Source of the DNA: X23 sp050251575
GTDB lineage: Bacteria; Bacillota; Clostridia; SK-Y3
NCBI GenBank assembly: GCA_050251575.1
Contig: JBFWMP010000010.1
Coordinates: 1 to 38,352, forward strand
Reading direction: 5' to 3'
Length of the DNA: 38,352 bases
The notes under the pieces are model-generated. The model saw nothing but the letters and a program-made list of their open reading frames with translations, did no database searches and had not been told where the DNA came from. The position numbers and the translations under genes were made by a program. Position 1 is the first letter of the stretch, and each line of letters opens with the position of its first letter. Shown in pieces: positions 6,800 to 15,824 of the stretch.

Positions 6800-8407
6800 C
6801 TATTTTAACAATCCAAATCTATTAAACAGCTTTAATATCTTATCACCCTTTGGCATCATCTCAATATCGTCTTTTTTGATCCCTCCGACAGCAATAAGCA
6901 TAAGCCCATAGAGCAAGGCCCCAACCGTTATTGCCGTTAGAGTAGCGATGCTGTTACTCTGTGTCATTGCTATTAAACTATTATATGTAAACAAAGCAGA
7001 AATACCCATAGTTATAACAGCCACGATAGGCCTTATTAAAAAGTCAGCAATCTTATAGTCAACTTTAGTTGCTTTTTTTACAGCAATCAGATTTAATATA
7101 AGGATAGTGATATAACATAAATTCGTTCCTATAGGTGCTCCATTGATATTAATATCAGGATTCCCAACTAAAATATAATTAATAATAACCTTAATAGCCC
7201 CACCGATTAGCATATTCCTTACGGGAATCATTACCTTTCCTGTAGCCTGTAATATTGCATTGGTAACCAGCACTAATGAAACAAATACTACCGCAACTGC
7301 CAATATACTTAAAGAAACTGTCGCACTTGTATTTTTATATACCAACTGCAAAATAGGCTCTGAAAGCAATGATAGACCAACTGCACTAGGCAATGCAAAA
7401 AGCAATGTCAATCTTAATGCAGACTCTGTTGTTTTCTTTGCAAGCTTAATATTATTCACCGCTAATGCACTGGCTATGGCAGGAACTATACTTACACTTA
7501 AAGCTACTGTAATTGTAGGGGGAAGATTAAACAATGGAACCGCATATCCCGAATAAGAGCCATATAGCATACTTACTTGCACCTGGTCTAAACCAATAGA
7601 CTTTAATCGATTCATGATCATTGCAAGGTCGATAACATTCGTCAAACTAAATACAGAAGCACCTATGGTAATTGGTAAAGCAATACGAATAAGTTCTGAA
7701 ACAATCCGCCTTCTGCTTCTTACTTTTTGAGTATACTCCTGTGATGAGTGCATTTCACTAACTAACCTCTTATGAGAAACCTTATAGATGATATACAGGC
7801 CTACCGCTCCTAAGAAAGATCCTGTTGAAACACCCAACACTGCTCCTGCAGATGCATATTCTACTCCCTCGGATATCCATAAATATGCTAAAAAGTAGCC
7901 GATAACTAACTTACCTAAGGCTTCTATCACTTCAGAAATGGCTGTAGGTATCATATTCTGCAATCCTTGAAAATAGCCTCTATACGCAGACATGATTGCT
8001 ACAAATAACAGTGCCGGTGATACAGCCATAATCGCAATATATGCACGGGAATTCCCCAGCGTATCTGCAAAAAATCTTGCTCCTAAAAATAATGCTGCCG
8101 TACCCGCTAAACCAATAACACTTAGCAAATAAAATGCCACATTGAACACTCTATGAGCTTCCTGCCGGTTCCCTCGCGCTACACTTTCAGAAACCATTTT
8201 TGATACTGCAATCGGCAATCCAGCAGTTGCTATTACAAACATCCATGTATACATGGTATAAGCTGTATTGAATAACCCCATTCCATCTTCATGAATTAAA
8301 TAAGTTAATGGAATCTTAAATCCGGCACCAATTATCTTTACCAACGCATTCGCAAATACCAGTATCAATGCTCCCTGCAAGAATGTCTGTTTATGCGTTT
8401 TACTCAA
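6800..8407 (-). CDS. SpoVB/YabM-type polysaccharide (MVF/MATE) flippase
   Basis: 535 residues, a polytopic membrane protein with about 14 hydrophobic segments, the size of the MviN/SpoVB exporter family. The N-terminus (FLQGALILVFANALVKIIGAGFKIPL) and the loop MGLFNTAYTMYTWMFVIATAGLPIAVSKMV carry the family's GLPIAVSK signature. Relatives flip lipid-linked wall precursors or polysaccharide units; SpoVB is needed for spore cortex. Position next to spoVT and mazG corresponds to Bacillus yabM, so I call it SpoVB/YabM type without deciding. The start is TTG with AGGGAAAG upstream; no ATG lies near it. A heptad repeat tract begins 24 bp upstream. Confidence 0.85.
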   Translation of the reverse strand: MSKTHKQTFLQGALILVFANALVKIIGAGFKIPLTYLIHEDGMGLFNTAYTMYTWMFVIATAGLPIAVSKMVSESVARGNRQEAHRVFNVAFYLLSVIGLAGTAALFLGARFFADTLGNSRAYIAIMAVSPALLFVAIMSAYRGYFQGLQNMIPTAISEVIEALGKLVIGYFLAYLWISEGVEYASAGAVLGVSTGSFLGAVGLYIIYKVSHKRLVSEMHSSQEYTQKVRSRRRIVSELIRIALPITIGASVFSLTNVIDLAMIMNRLKSIGLDQVQVSMLYGSYSGYAVPLFNLPPTITVALSVSIVPAIASALAVNNIKLAKKTTESALRLTLLFALPSAVGLSLLSEPILQLVYKNTSATVSLSILAVAVVFVSLVLVTNAILQATGKVMIPVRNMLIGGAIKVIINYILVGNPDININGAPIGTNLCYITILILNLIAVKKATKVDYKIADFLIRPIVAVITMGISALFTYNSLIAMTQSNSIATLTAITVGALLYGLMLIAVGGIKKDDIEMMPKGDKILKLFNRFGLLK

Positions 8408-8430
8408 AATCTTTCCCTGCCTCTCGTTTT

Positions 8431-8465
8431 AGCCTGGAGCATGGAGTTCGGAGCTTGGAGACCGA
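8431..8465 (+). repeat. Heptad repeat tract (AGCTTGG family), five units
   Basis: Consecutive 7-mers AGCCTGG, AGCATGG, AGTTCGG, AGCTTGG and AGACCGA. It lies just upstream of the flippase gene and faces a second tract of opposite orientation at 8755-8789. Confidence 0.75.
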
Positions 8466-8754
8466 ACATTATTGCTCCACCTATATTATCAACATAGTTA
8501 TAATTAAGGTTTCTATATATAACTTATTCATTTAGTCTGTTACATTATACCAATCATTTCTACTAAAGAAAAGAGGCATATGGCAGATAGAAAGTAATAA
8601 AAAAACAGATAGCGTATTTATGCTATCTGTTTTTTTGCAAATTGTAATAGCTTTTAATTCTAACATTTTATTTTAGCCTCTTTGTTTTATCTTTTCAGTT
8701 CAATATATTGATAAAACTAAATTCTCATACAGCTTTTAACCTTTTCTCAGTATT
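8466..8754. other. Intergenic stretch between flippase gene and spoVT
   Basis: The whole gap between genes (8408-8795) contains two heptad tracts in opposite orientation and one terminator (8599-8636). No coding region or RNA gene is seen in the remaining AT-rich sequence. Confidence 0.5.
8599..8636 (-). terminator. Terminator after spoVT (usable on both strands)
   Basis: Perfect 15-bp arms, 8599-8613 and 8622-8636, with an 8-nt loop. Seven A at one end and seven T at the other give a U-run in either direction. It lies 160 bp after the spoVT stop. Confidence 0.85.
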
Positions 8755-8789
8755 CCGTTCTCCAAGTTCCAAGCTCCAACCTTCAAGCT
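8755..8789 (-). repeat. Heptad repeat tract (AGCTTGG family), five units
   Basis: On the minus strand the 7-mers read AGCTTGA, AGGTTGG, AGCTTGG, AACTTGG and AGAACGG. It starts 6 bp after the spoVT stop and is inverted relative to the 8431-8465 tract. Confidence 0.75.
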
Positions 8790-8795
8790 AATTTC

Positions 8796-9344
8796 TTACT
8801 GTTCCAACTGTTTTCCCAGGAATCCAGCTGCAGACTGTGCAAGCTTATTTTCTACTTCACCCATGTTAACATTCGGATCAGTACTCAAGAATACGACTGA
8901 TCCAATAGTATCTCCTTCAGCAATAATAGGAACAATAACTCCGGCAGCATACTTAGCATCTCCGCCATCAATGACTGTTATTTTCTTGTCTTCTCCAGTT
9001 TTCACCATGAAGGCAGTTTTTTCTTGCATTACCTTTTCAATATCACCGCTAACCCTTTTTTCTATAAAATCTTTTTTAGGTGCTCCCGAGACAGCGATTA
9101 CAGCATCCTTATCTGTAATACAAATAACATGACCACTTGTTTTTGCAAGCGTTTCAGCATATTGGGATGCAAAATCACTCAATTCACCAATAGGAGAATA
9201 CTTCTTAAGTATAACTTCGCCTTCTTTATCAGTAAATATCTCGAGAGGATCGCCTTCTCTTATCCTCATTGTCCTTCTGATTTCTTTGGGGATTACTATT
9301 CGACCAAGGTCATCTATACGTCTTACTATTCCAGTCGCTTTCAC
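8796..9344 (-). CDS. spoVT: Stage V sporulation protein T, AbrB-family regulator
   Basis: 182 residues. Residues 1-50 are the AbrB swapped-hairpin DNA-binding domain (MKATGIVRRIDDLGRIVIPK, then RRTMRIREGDPLEIF), nearly invariant in SpoVT. Residues 55-180 are the GAF-like C-terminal domain (HVICITDKDAVIAVSGAPKK; PIIAEGDTIGSVVF). SpoVT tunes sigma-G dependent genes in the forespore. The start is GTG at 9344, with AAAGGAGG about 11 bases upstream. It sits between prsA and the flippase gene; Bacillus has mfd-spoVT directly. A prsA terminator upstream implies its own promoter, which I could not read with confidence. Confidence 0.97.
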   Translation of the reverse strand: MKATGIVRRIDDLGRIVIPKEIRRTMRIREGDPLEIFTDKEGEVILKKYSPIGELSDFASQYAETLAKTSGHVICITDKDAVIAVSGAPKKDFIEKRVSGDIEKVMQEKTAFMVKTGEDKKITVIDGGDAKYAAGVIVPIIAEGDTIGSVVFLSTDPNVNMGEVENKLAQSAAGFLGKQLEQ

Positions 9345-9469
9345 GTTGTTTTTAACCTCCTTTTAATAAATAAAGTAATTAAGTTAATTACAATGTTAGT
9401 ATTTATTTTTGATTGGTGTTTTATACATGTTTTTGTACTCTTTGTATACTATGGAGAAATGATGATAAA

Positions 9470-9497
9470 AAAAAACCGGATAAAAATCCGGTTTTTT
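9470..9497 (-). terminator. Terminator after prsA
   Basis: Arms AAAAAACCGGAT (9470-9481) and ATCCGGTTTTTT (9486-9497), perfect 12 bp, with loop AAAA and a further A/T run on minus. It abuts the prsA stop codon. Confidence 0.9.
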
Positions 9498-10550
9498 CTA
9501 CTTGATTTCAAACTGTATTTGTTTGATTACATCTTGTTTTGACTGTACATCTGCAGCTTCTTTCCATTTTTCAACCTCAGCGTTATATTTTTGAGGGACA
9601 AGAACATTCCCTTTTATAAACTCCTTTGTGTCTTCAAATGGATAATAGGCATCTTGCTTTTCTATTAATTTGATAATATGATAACCATAAGAACCTTTAA
9701 CAATTTCACTAACCTGTCCTGGCTCCAAATTAAATGCAGCTTCCTCAAATTCCGGTATCATTTCACCTTTTCCAAAAGTATATCCATCAGGATACTGTGC
9801 CAAGCCCTCATCTTGAGAGAATTCCTTCATTAGCTTATCGAAATCTTCTCCTGCCTTAATCTTAGCATAGATTTCATCGATTGTTTTCTTTGCTTCATCC
9901 TGCTTTTCCTGCGAAAGCGGCTGTGGAGGTGCTTGATTATCAATCGTCTTAATCAGTATATGCTTCGCCGTTACCTTTGGATTATAAAACATTTGCTTGT
10001 TTGCATCATAGTACTCTTGCAATTCTTCATCAGAAATATTGTATTCTGCTCCTTCACCGGTAATCTTTTCATAAAGCTTTTCTGACAATTTAAGCTTTTC
10101 TAATATTTCTGTAAAGCTCTTATCGTTCAAGCCCTTTTCCTTAAGCAGCTCTAAATATTTTTCTCTTCCACCCCAAGATTCTACATATTGTTTTTTCTCT
10201 TCCGCATTCTGCTTTAAATCTTCATCAGTCAGTAATATACTCAATTCTTTCGCTTTCTGCATTTCAACCTTGTTTCTGACTGCAGCATCCAATGCTTTTT
10301 CTTTTGCTACATCTATCGCTTTTTTACCTTCAATCTCAGTGTTCCAAAAGTTCTCCACCCCTGCAGCCTGAGCCTCATATTGCATACTTTCTTTTACAGT
10401 CCATAAAAAAAAGTTAAACTCTCTAACCGTAATCTTTTCTCCATTAACAGAAGCCACTTCTTTATTTACGTCAATATTACTACATCCTGAAAGAATAATG
10501 CTAAGCATTAATATCATGCTCACAACTAGTAAAAAAGCTTTTGATTTCAA
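9498..10550 (-). CDS. prsA: PrsA/SurA-type foldase lipoprotein (parvulin peptidyl-prolyl isomerase)
   Basis: 350 residues. A lipoprotein signal (KSKAFLLVVSMILMLSIILS then GC, lipobox LSGC) anchors it outside the membrane. A SurA-like helical chaperone region follows (about 25-180), then a parvulin domain (about 190-300: AKHILIKT, DFDKLMKEFSQD, FGKGEMIPEFEEAAF, YGYHIIKLI). It should help exported proteins fold. Start choice: ATG at 10568 precedes and overlaps the ribosome site TAGGAGTG, while TTG at 10550 lies 8 bases after it and gives a tidy signal peptide. It is placed between mfd and spoVT, where Bacillus has nothing comparable. Its terminator is at 9470-9497. Confidence 0.9.
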   Translation of the reverse strand: MKSKAFLLVVSMILMLSIILSGCSNIDVNKEVASVNGEKITVREFNFFLWTVKESMQYEAQAAGVENFWNTEIEGKKAIDVAKEKALDAAVRNKVEMQKAKELSILLTDEDLKQNAEEKKQYVESWGGREKYLELLKEKGLNDKSFTEILEKLKLSEKLYEKITGEGAEYNISDEELQEYYDANKQMFYNPKVTAKHILIKTIDNQAPPQPLSQEKQDEAKKTIDEIYAKIKAGEDFDKLMKEFSQDEGLAQYPDGYTFGKGEMIPEFEEAAFNLEPGQVSEIVKGSYGYHIIKLIEKQDAYYPFEDTKEFIKGNVLVPQKYNAEVEKWKEAADVQSKQDVIKQIQFEIK

Positions 10551-10611
10551 ATAAAACACTCCTAACATCTTATGTTAAATTATTTATTCCTAAGCATATT
10601 ATACTGAAAAA

Positions 10612-13600
10612 TTAACTTGCCTGCAATTCTTTCAGATGCTGTAATACAATTTTAATATTTTCCAACAATTTGGTACTCCCCATACCTGCGGCTTTATAAG
10701 TAATGTAAGGCTTATCACTGGCTGTGAATAGCATCTGATTCTTATGTTTGCTTATTACTTCAAAGATTGCTTTCATATCTATTGCCTTATCAGTGATAAA
10801 TTGCATAACAATATTATTGCCTTTCTGGCTGATTGAAGACATCTTCAGTTCACTGCTTAAGCTTTTTATCAACACTATCTTAATCAGATTAGATATCTCT
10901 ACAGGCAGATCACCATATCGATCCTCTATCTCTTCTTCCACGTCATATGAATCCTGTATACTCAGGATAGAAGCGATCTTCTTATATATTTCTAGCCTCT
11001 GACTGTGGTTTTTTATATATTGTTCAGGAATATATGCATCTACATGAATATCAATTACCGTTTCAATCTGCTCAATCATTGGCTGGCCCCTAAGCTCTTG
11101 CACCACCTGCTCTAAAAGCTTGCAGTACATATCATATCCCACTGCTTCCATATGACCATGTTGTTCCGGTCCTAATAAGTTGCCTGCCCCACGTATCTCT
11201 AGATCTCTCATTGCGATCTTAAAGCCTGACCCAAATTCTGTAAATTCCTTGATCGCCTGCAGCCTCTTCTCCGCAGTTTCTTGCAATACCTTGTCTTTTC
11301 TATAGGTCAAGTATGCATATGCCAATCTATTAGAACGACCGACCCTGCCCTTTAATTGGTATAACTGGGATAATCCCATTCTGTCTGCATCTTCCATAAT
11401 AATGGTATTCATATTTGGAATATCCAAGCCTGTTTCTATAATAGTTGTACAAACCAATACATCTGCTTCTCCATTTAATACCCTAAGCATCGCATCTTCT
11501 AATTCATCTTCACTCATTTGACCATGAGCTACTACCACCTTAGCTTCGGGCACCATTTTCCTTATCTCTTCCGCAGTCTTGTATATCCCTTTCACCCTAT
11601 TAAACAAGTAATATACCTGTCCGCCTCTGTTAATCTCCCTAATGATAGCATCCTGAATCAATGCATAATTATATTCCAGCACATAGGTTTGTACTGGATA
11701 TCTATCTTCCGGCGGTTCCTCAATAACGCTCATATCTCTTACACCTATCATAGACATATGCAAAGTTCTTGGAATAGGTGTTGCCGTTAAGGTTAAAACA
11801 TCTACATCCTTTTTCATATTCTTTAATTTTTCTTTATGTGTCACTCCAAACCGCTGTTCTTCATCTACTATTAACAATCCAAGATTTTTAAACTGCAAAT
11901 CCTTCTGCAGAATTCGATGAGTACCAATGACAATATCGACCTCTCCTGTTTGTAACTGCTTAATGATTTGTTTTTGCTCACTTGCATTCCTAAATCTGCT
12001 AAGCATTTCTACCTTTACGGGAAAGTCCTTCATTCTTTGTATAAAATTACTGTAATGCTGCTGGGCAAGAACTGTAGTAGGAACAAGATATGCCACCTGC
12101 TTCTCATCCATAACCGCTTTAAATGCGCTGCGTATGGCAACCTCTGTCTTACCATATCCCACATCTCCGCAAAGCAACCTATCCATCGGTTTAGCCTGCT
12201 CCATATCTGATTTTACCTCTTCAATACATCGTAATTGGTCTGGTGTCTCTTCATAATGAAAAGTATCTTCAAATTGCCGCTGCCAAGGAGTGTCCGCAGA
12301 AAATGCATATCCCGTTATAGACTGTCTTGCCGCATAAAGTTCCAGCAAACCTTTGGCCAATTCCTGAACAGAATTCTTTACCTTGCTCTTAGCTTTGGCC
12401 CAATCACTTCCGCCCAGCTTATTTAACCTTGGACTTTTACCATATGCACCAACATACTTTTGAATCAGATCCAACTGACTGGCCGGAACATACAAAAAAG
12501 CCTCCGCTTGATATTTTATCTTTAAATAATCCTTTGCTGCATCTTCCACAATCAGCTTTTCTATTCCTATGTACTGACCAATCCCATGATTTTGATGCAC
12601 AACATAATCACCAATGTTTAAATCGGTAAATGCTTTAATCCTATTTGCCGACTTTCTAATCTTTGCTTTATTAAGCTTTCTCTCTTGTCTGAATATTTCT
12701 TTATCACTAATAAGGACAAAACCTACCAATGGATACTCAAAGCCCTTATTTAAGCTACCATGAGTTATCACAATTTGCCCTTTTTGTATTATTGACTCTA
12801 TCTGATTCATATAGATACTGCTAAGACCCATCTCATCTAGTGCTTTTACCAGCTGTTGTCCACGGTTTTTTGTACCGGACAGTACAATAATCCTGTACTT
12901 CTTTTGTTTCCATTCTTTTAAATCATCATATAAAAATTCTATTTTCCCATGAAAAGAGTGTAATGTCTTGGTCACCATATTGATGGTGCGTTTCGGCGTA
13001 TAATCAGGACTAGCATGAGAAAGTACGCTAAGCCCAATCAACATTTTATTGTTTAACTGATAGATTAACTCAGGATAGTCTAATCGCAATTCACAAGTTT
13101 GTTCTAGGAGGAGCCCTTTTTCCATCATAGACTTTACTGTTTCGCCATACTCAAAAGTGGCTGTTTCCGCTTTCTGTTTTATCCTTGTAGGCTCATCAAC
13201 AAAAATAATTGAATCTTCACTTAGATATTGTAATATTGTAGGTTGATCTTTATATATAAAAGGAAGATATTTATCAATAGAAGGGAAATATATTTGTTGT
13301 TGTACTTTCTCCCTATCCTTATTCAAATGTTGAATTGAAGATTGAATAATTTCTTTATTCTTTACTGTAGAAAGCTTCTTTTCCAGCTTATCCAATGCTT
13401 CGGTCATCTTATTTGTCATTTGGGTTACCTGATTTGATCCCATAATAATTTCTCGAGCCGGAGAAATATTGATTTTATTTGTCTTATCGATAGAAAGCTG
13501 CGACAACACGTCAAATTCTCTGATGGAATCAATTTCATCACCAAAAAATTCTATTCGGTAGGCATAGTCTGAAATAAGTGGAAATACATCTACTATTCCA

Positions 13601-14133
13601 CCTCTTATACTAAATTGTCCTTTACCCTCCACCATGTCTACCCGCTCATAACCTATGGTAATCAGTTGTTCTATGATTTTATTCTGATTATATTCCTTTC
13701 CAACTTCTATGATTATGCTGTTATTTATATAAACCTCTTTGGGGATGGTATATTGTTGTACAGCATCAACAGTTGCAATAATTATCGTCTCTTCATGATC
13801 CGTACATAGTTCATTGATAGCTTTTAGCCTGTCTTGCAAGATATCCGTACTAGATGCCTCAATGTCGTAAAATACAAACTCTTTCGCCGGAAAAAGCTTT
13901 ACCCTTTCTCCTAAGAAGAATAATAAATCTTCATATATCTTTTTAGCTTGCAAGTCGTTGTATGTAACAACCAAACAAGATCTTTGCGTATGCTCATATA
14001 AAGAATATATAAGATGGGCTTTTTGTGAATCAGAAGCTCCGATAATGTTAACAGGCTTGACCTTCTCTTTGATACTAGATAACAAACTTTTATATTCTTC
14101 CAACTCTAAAAGAATATCTGTAAACCCTTTCAT
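10612..14133 (-). CDS. mfd: Transcription-repair coupling factor Mfd
   Basis: 1173 residues, normal for Mfd. It removes stalled RNA polymerase at lesions and recruits UvrA. N-terminal UvrB-like part (about 1-340, with VVTYNDLQAKKIYEDLLFFL and KGQFSIRGGIVDVFP), RNA polymerase interaction domain around residues 480-540 (DYVVHQNHGIGQYIGIEKL), then the RecG-like translocase: Walker A CGDVGYGKTEV near 655, DEEQ box near 758, TATPIPRT near 784, and GRVGRSNRLAYAYL. The C-terminal domain is complete. Start: ATG at 14133 with GGAGGATAAT; an earlier in-frame ATG (14145) overlaps this site. The site is made of the last two Gly codons of pth, whose TAA is one base before this ATG. Confidence 0.97.
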   Translation of the reverse strand: MKGFTDILLELEEYKSLLSSIKEKVKPVNIIGASDSQKAHLIYSLYEHTQRSCLVVTYNDLQAKKIYEDLLFFLGERVKLFPAKEFVFYDIEASSTDILQDRLKAINELCTDHEETIIIATVDAVQQYTIPKEVYINNSIIIEVGKEYNQNKIIEQLITIGYERVDMVEGKGQFSIRGGIVDVFPLISDYAYRIEFFGDEIDSIREFDVLSQLSIDKTNKINISPAREIIMGSNQVTQMTNKMTEALDKLEKKLSTVKNKEIIQSSIQHLNKDREKVQQQIYFPSIDKYLPFIYKDQPTILQYLSEDSIIFVDEPTRIKQKAETATFEYGETVKSMMEKGLLLEQTCELRLDYPELIYQLNNKMLIGLSVLSHASPDYTPKRTINMVTKTLHSFHGKIEFLYDDLKEWKQKKYRIIVLSGTKNRGQQLVKALDEMGLSSIYMNQIESIIQKGQIVITHGSLNKGFEYPLVGFVLISDKEIFRQERKLNKAKIRKSANRIKAFTDLNIGDYVVHQNHGIGQYIGIEKLIVEDAAKDYLKIKYQAEAFLYVPASQLDLIQKYVGAYGKSPRLNKLGGSDWAKAKSKVKNSVQELAKGLLELYAARQSITGYAFSADTPWQRQFEDTFHYEETPDQLRCIEEVKSDMEQAKPMDRLLCGDVGYGKTEVAIRSAFKAVMDEKQVAYLVPTTVLAQQHYSNFIQRMKDFPVKVEMLSRFRNASEQKQIIKQLQTGEVDIVIGTHRILQKDLQFKNLGLLIVDEEQRFGVTHKEKLKNMKKDVDVLTLTATPIPRTLHMSMIGVRDMSVIEEPPEDRYPVQTYVLEYNYALIQDAIIREINRGGQVYYLFNRVKGIYKTAEEIRKMVPEAKVVVAHGQMSEDELEDAMLRVLNGEADVLVCTTIIETGLDIPNMNTIIMEDADRMGLSQLYQLKGRVGRSNRLAYAYLTYRKDKVLQETAEKRLQAIKEFTEFGSGFKIAMRDLEIRGAGNLLGPEQHGHMEAVGYDMYCKLLEQVVQELRGQPMIEQIETVIDIHVDAYIPEQYIKNHSQRLEIYKKIASILSIQDSYDVEEEIEDRYGDLPVEISNLIKIVLIKSLSSELKMSSISQKGNNIVMQFITDKAIDMKAIFEVISKHKNQMLFTASDKPYITYKAAGMGSTKLLENIKIVLQHLKELQAS

Positions 14134-14134
14134 A

Positions 14135-14701
14135 TTATCCTCCATTAAACCGATTCATAGCCTCAGCCGTTCCAGTCTGGATAATCAACGGGATAGCTTC
14201 TGCTGCTTTTTTAAAAGAATCTATTGCGGCTTTCTTTTCTTCTTGAGAAAATTTACCCAGCACAAAGTCTGCAAGGTCATATTCCGGATGCGAAGGCTGT
14301 CCGACTCCTATCTTAATCCGCGGAAAGGTCTCAGTGTTCAATTGATATATAATGGACTTAATTCCGTTATGCCCTCCGGCACTTCCCTGCGGCCGTATCC
14401 TTATCTTCCCCAAATCTAGACTGATATCATCATATACAACAATTATGTTATTATTCTCTATTTTATACCATTCTTTCATCTCCCGGACACTTTCACCACT
14501 CAGATTCATATACGTCTGCGGTTTAGCCAATATCACTTTTTTACCTTGTACTAGTCCTTCACCTATTAAAGCCTTGTGTTTAATCTTTGTTACTTTTATA
14601 TTGTATAAGGCTGCTAAATAATCGATAATCTCAAAGCCGACATTGTGTCTAGTTTCCGTATATTTACTGCCTGGATTTCCGAGACCAACGATAAGATACA
14701 T
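14135..14701 (-). CDS. pth: Peptidyl-tRNA hydrolase
   Basis: 188 residues, the usual length. MYLIVGLGNPGSKYTETRHN carries the catalytic His of RHNVGF; KPQTYMNLSGESV, VYDDISLDLGKIRIR and GSAGGHNGIKSI are the other conserved blocks. The enzyme frees tRNA from prematurely released peptidyl-tRNA. ATG at 14701 has AAAGGGTTGAT upstream. It is translationally coupled to mfd: its final GGA GGA codons form the mfd ribosome site. Upstream lies a heptad repeat and an assembly gap; in Bacillus a ctc (L25) gene sits between prs and pth, and its presence here cannot be judged. Confidence 0.97.
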   Translation of the reverse strand: MYLIVGLGNPGSKYTETRHNVGFEIIDYLAALYNIKVTKIKHKALIGEGLVQGKKVILAKPQTYMNLSGESVREMKEWYKIENNNIIVVYDDISLDLGKIRIRPQGSAGGHNGIKSIIYQLNTETFPRIKIGVGQPSHPEYDLADFVLGKFSQEEKKAAIDSFKKAAEAIPLIIQTGTAEAMNRFNGG

Positions 14702-14721
14702 ATAATCAACCCTTTCTATAT

Positions 14722-14730
14722 AGCTTGGAG
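14722..14730 (+). repeat. Heptad repeat at the left edge of the gap (truncated)
   Basis: AGCTTGG followed by AG and then the N run. It is the start of a tract in plus orientation. Confidence 0.6.
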
Positions 14731-14830
14731 NNNNNNNNNNNNNNNNNNNNNNNNNNNNNNNNNNNNNNNNNNNNNNNNNNNNNNNNNNNNNNNNNNNNNN
14801 NNNNNNNNNNNNNNNNNNNNNNNNNNNNNN
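14731..14830. other. Assembly gap of 100 N
   Basis: Exactly 100 unknown bases, a conventional placeholder, so true length is unknown. Both flanks are heptad repeats of opposite orientation, which probably broke the assembly. Confidence 0.98.
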
Positions 14831-14862
14831 AGCTCCTAGCTCCTAGCTCCTAGCTCCTAGCT
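14831..14862 (-). repeat. Heptad repeat at the right edge of the gap, four exact units
   Basis: Plus strand AGCTCCT four times in perfect tandem, then AGCT. On minus this reads AGCTAGG repeated, a variant of the AGCTTGG heptad. It begins right at the N run and ends just before the prs stop. Confidence 0.85.
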
Positions 14863-14867
14863 ATTTA

Positions 14868-15824
14868 TTATACAAACAACGTGCTTACCGATAAATCTTC
14901 ATAAATTCTCTCTATAGCTTCTGCAAATACGGGTGCAACCGATAAAACACTAATCTTATCTATCTTTTTGTCTTCGGTTAATGGAATGGTATCCAACACA
15001 ACTAATTCCTTAATAACTGATTGCTGAATCCTTTCTATTGCAGGGCCTGAAAGAACACCGTGTGTGCAGCACGCATAAACCTCTTTCGCTCCTCTTTCAA
15101 CTAGTGCCTTCGCTCCCTGTGTGATAGTACCTGCAGTATCAATCATATCATCAATTAAAATTACTTTTTTATCTTTAACATCCCCGATAATATTCATAAC
15201 CTCAGATACATTGGCCCTAGGTCTTCTCTTATCAATGATAGCTAATGGTGCATCCAAACGGGATGCAAAATTTCTAGCTCTTGTTACACTTCCCAAATCA
15301 GGAGATACGACAACGATTTCGTCTTTACTAGATTTAAACTTAGAAGAAAAATGCCTCCCTAATATAGGGACACCTAGCAAATGATCTACCGGTACATTAA
15401 AAAACCCTTGAATTTGAGGTGCATGAAGATCCATCGTAAGCACCCTATCTGCTCCTGCTGTTGCAATAAGATCAGCCACCAGCTTCGCTGAAATCGGATC
15501 TCTTGCTTTCGCTTTTCTATCCTGCCGTGCATAACCAAAGTACGGTATAACTGCTGTTATTCTTCCTGCTGATGCTCTCTTGAATGCATCTATCATAATA
15601 AGAAGCTCCATAATATGGTCATTCACAGGATAGCTGGTAGATTGTACCACAAAAACATCGGATCCTCTTACTGTTTCTCCAATATTGACAAATATTTCAC
15701 CATCACTAAAAGTACCAACCTGTGAACTGCCTATAGGCACACCCACAATACGTGCAATTGACTTCGCGAGCTCAGGATTTGAATTCGCACTAAAAATTTT
15801 TATGTTTTTCCCATGGGCTATCAT
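14868..15824 (-). CDS. prs: Ribose-phosphate pyrophosphokinase (PRPP synthetase)
   Basis: 318 residues, the family length. It makes PRPP from ribose 5-phosphate and ATP for purine, pyrimidine, His and Trp synthesis. Seen: KIFSANSNPELAKSIARIVG, the ATP region SGRITAVIPYFGYARQDRKA, DLHAPQIQGFF, the flexible-loop and PDLG block (VVVSPDLGSVTRARNFA), and the PRPP motif VILIDDMIDTAGTI. Start: ATG at 15824 with GGGAGG 8 bases upstream, rather than a GTG 30 bases earlier. It overlaps the glmU stop as ATGA, indicating coupled translation. Upstream purR and spoVG keep the classic neighbourhood. Confidence 0.97.
   Translation of the reverse strand: MIAHGKNIKIFSANSNPELAKSIARIVGVPIGSSQVGTFSDGEIFVNIGETVRGSDVFVVQSTSYPVNDHIMELLIMIDAFKRASAGRITAVIPYFGYARQDRKAKARDPISAKLVADLIATAGADRVLTMDLHAPQIQGFFNVPVDHLLGVPILGRHFSSKFKSSKDEIVVVSPDLGSVTRARNFASRLDAPLAIIDKRRPRANVSEVMNIIGDVKDKKVILIDDMIDTAGTITQGAKALVERGAKEVYACCTHGVLSGPAIERIQQSVIKELVVLDTIPLTEDKKIDKISVLSVAPVFAEAIERIYEDLSVSTLFV

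Noticed and set aside
9370..9460. Sigma-G promoter for spoVT (GTATA and CATGTATA on minus)
   Set aside because: The spacing is only 15 bp and the -10 deviates from CATnnTA, so I do not claim it although spoVT is forespore-expressed in Bacillus.
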